The notes beneath the pieces were generated by a model, which was not told the origin of the DNA, did not search any database, and saw only the letters and a list, made by a program, of their open reading frames with translations. A stretch of DNA of 6,159 nt from Chloroflexota bacterium. GTDB lineage: Bacteria; Chloroflexota; Anaerolineae; Promineifilales; Promineifilaceae. Position numbers and translations under genes: made by a program. How positions within the stretch are numbered: the first letter of the stretch is position 1; every line of letters begins with the position of its first letter. Positions 5,334-6,159 of the stretch are shown here, piece by piece. The DNA is taken from NCBI GenBank assembly GCA_030599405.1, contig JAUVOB010000099.1:1-6159 (forward strand). Direction: 5' to 3'.

Positions 5334-5547
5334 TTTCTCCCTCCTTGTCTCTTCTAGGCCACTTCAGCCAGGCTAACACTACCAGCGACACAACCAGCGA
5401 CACAACCATGAGTAAAGCCCAGCAGGATATGATAACAGTATCAGAATCAAAGAGGGCAGACAACACGCAACCACCGAACATATAGACCAGCCCACCGATG
5501 CCGACGCTAGTCGGATTCAGGCGGGCGCTAATCCCCAAAACTTCCAC
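5314..5547 (-). CDS. Small two-pass membrane protein, 77 aa
   Basis: GTG start at 5547; no ATG is in frame upstream, and an AGGGA about 12 bases upstream is a weak SD. Two predicted membrane segments are seen, at about 14-33 (VGIGGLVYMFGGCVLSALF) and 37-61 (TVIISCWALLMVVSLVVSLV onward). A basic then acidic cytoplasmic-type tail follows (WPRRDKEGENEPEKR). The second segment contains VSLV twice, encoded by an exact 12-bp tandem repeat. The gene overlaps the 81-aa gene by 20 bases, forming a two-gene unit. No family was recognised. Two-helix hairpins of this size include holin-like proteins, small transport accessory subunits and stress membrane peptides; nothing here decides between them. Confidence 0.55.
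   Translation of the reverse strand: MEVLGISARLNPTSVGIGGLVYMFGGCVLSALFDSDTVIISCWALLMVVSLVVSLVVLAWLKWPRRDKEGENEPEKR
5340..5346 (-). promoter_or_regulatory. Strong SD of the 81-aa gene, within the 77-aa coding sequence
   Basis: AAGGAGG on the minus strand lies six bases before the ATG at 5333. It encodes part of the Lys-Glu-Gly stretch near the end of the upstream 77-aa protein. The eight bases CAAGGAGG (5347-5340) are an exact complement of CCTCCTTG in the small RNA loop (1229-1236), although that is largely expected for any good SD. Confidence 0.7.
5381..5404. repeat. 12-bp tandem duplication in the 77-aa gene
   Basis: ACCAGCGACACA occurs twice head to tail (5381-5392 and 5393-5404) and is followed by ACCA. 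It keeps the frame and duplicates four residues in the second membrane helix of the 77-aa protein. This fits slippage, and copy number could vary without breaking the frame. Confidence 0.85.
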
Positions 5548-5575
5548 CGTGGCCGAGGTCCCTAAAATCGATTTA

Positions 5576-5605
5576 TATTTCCTGTAACGTTGCTTATAGG
5601 AAATA
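5576..5605. repeat. Inverted repeat in the divergent promoter region
   Basis: TATTTCCT (5576-5583) and AGGAAATA (5598-5605) are perfect 8-base arms around a 14-base spacer. In RNA the stem extends to 10 bp with a G-U. It sits in the AT-rich 116-bp gap between the divergent 77-aa (minus) and 73-aa (plus) genes. It is a candidate operator or transcript hairpin. No clean promoter pair was found on either side. Confidence 0.45.
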
Positions 5606-5663
5606 GACGGAATACGTTCGGATCGACCATAAAAGCAAAAAAACCAAAGCAGGGGAAATACGT

Positions 5664-5885
5664 ATGGAAATGCACTATCTTTTTGGGTATGGTGCTATAT
5701 GTTTGGTTGGTTTTATCCTTTTTGTCACAGTGGTTTGGCTTATCAAATCCTTTGTACCACGAGAGGATGATGACAAACCTGTTTGGATGTCTCTGGAGGA
5801 TAAAAACACCCCCCTCGGACCAAAACACACCGGGCGTTGGCATAGACAAAACGATGGCTTAATTCCAGGTATTTATTTGGAGTAG
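5664..5885 (+). CDS. Small single-pass membrane protein, 73 aa
   Basis: ATG at 5664 is preceded by AGGGGA with about eight bases of spacing, an acceptable SD; a second ATG two codons later (5670) is an alternative. Residues 7-31 form one clear membrane helix (YGAICLVGFILFVTVVWLI), followed by Lys and a polar, acidic then basic tail (PREDDDKPVW... GRWHRQNDG). An overlapping frame from TTG at 5590 also contains a hydrophobic stretch, but it has a poor start and odd composition, so this frame is preferred. Codons are T/A-rich, unlike the lipoprotein genes, which hints at a different origin. No family was recognised. Confidence 0.5.
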   Translation: MEMHYLFGYGAICLVGFILFVTVVWLIKSFVPREDDDKPVWMSLEDKNTPLGPKHTGRWHRQNDGLIPGIYLE

Positions 5886-6114
5886 GTCCCACTATTGGAA
5901 TCTCGTTAATTTGATTGGGCTTTATAACTAAAGGTCTCTTCTGCGATCTTGAGTTCGTATACCGAGAACGGTTACATTAATACTCGGATTCTCCCCACTT
6001 TATGACCGGCGTACACTCCACAATAACGCAAGAGAGGATGGGCATCCGATCACGTCCGGCCCCTGGAAATTGGCGAGATTGTTGACTAAACGCCGTTAAC
6101 AACAGCTACCCCGG
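5886..6114. other. Convergent non-coding stretch
   Basis: This 229-bp gap lies between the 73-aa gene and the end of the minus-strand gene at the window edge. Only weak inverted repeats were seen: ACCG/CGGT at 5961-5972 and CCGAG/CTCGG at 5962-5966 and 5983-5987. Neither has a T-run. No gene is supported. Confidence 0.5.
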
Positions 6115-6159
6115 TTATTCTTCCTTCTTGTCCTCTTCGACGGCCGGTTCAACTTTCGC
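6115..6159 (-). CDS. C-terminal end of an unidentified protein (partial)
   Basis: The last 45 bases read, on the minus strand, AKVEPAVEEDKKEE followed by TAA (6117-6115). An Ala/Val/Pro-containing tail ending in mixed Glu/Lys is typical of flexible C-termini such as those of some ribosomal or translation-associated proteins, but 14 residues cannot identify it. The rest of the gene is beyond the window. Confidence 0.5.
   Translation of the reverse strand, partial: AKVEPAVEEDKKEE

Noticed and set aside
5562..5862. Alternative frames over the 73-aa gene (95 codons minus, 90 codons plus)
   Set aside because: The plus frame starts at TTG without SD and the minus frame is antisense; the 5664 ATG frame has an SD and a well-placed membrane helix.
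5961..5987. Short inverted repeats between the 73-aa gene and the window-edge gene
   Set aside because: Stems of 4-5 bp without a T-run are expected by chance.

Overview
The window looks like a piece of an uncultured Chloroflexota genome, probably Anaerolineae-like. The basis is two lipoproteins with Thr/Pro- or Ser/Glu-rich linkers, one carrying LysM repeats and one carrying tandem DUF7282-type repeats, which I recall as common in that phylum. Moderate GC and mixed ATG/GTG starts are consistent. No rRNA, tRNA, CRISPR array or complete insertion sequence was seen, so the taxonomy is inference.

Bases 1-1080 hold the C-terminal most of a PLP enzyme of the cysteine desulfurase-like (VC1184-type, aminotransferase class V) family, on the plus strand. 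Its stop codon is overlapped by a perfect-consensus sigma70-type promoter (TTGACA, 16 bp, TATAAT). This promoter drives a compact unit of about 190 bases. The unit contains a 16-bp palindrome, a perfect Shine-Dalgarno (SD) sequence, a 17-codon ORF, a 15-bp perfect hairpin whose loop shows an anti-SD sequence (CCTCCTT), and an intrinsic terminator. The SD strand can pair over 16 bp with the anti-SD strand, and that pairing excludes the 15-bp hairpin. This is the most interesting thing in the window: a candidate self-contained regulatory or dual-function small RNA.

Bases 1471-4171 (minus strand) encode two predicted surface lipoproteins: a 519-aa protein with four DUF7282-like repeats and, downstream of it, a LysM protein with about four repeats. 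They are in tandem, 97-121 bp apart depending on the LysM start, and may be co-expressed cell-envelope proteins.

Bases 4172-5087 are gene-poor. Only weak ORFs are present and none has a convincing start.

Bases 5088-5885 hold three small unrecognised proteins: two overlapping minus-strand ORFs (77 aa with two membrane segments, then 81 aa with a strong SD) and a divergent plus-strand 73-aa single-pass membrane protein. The AT-rich gap between them holds an inverted repeat. Bases 5886-6114 are non-coding, and the last 45 bases are the charged C-terminus of another minus-strand gene.
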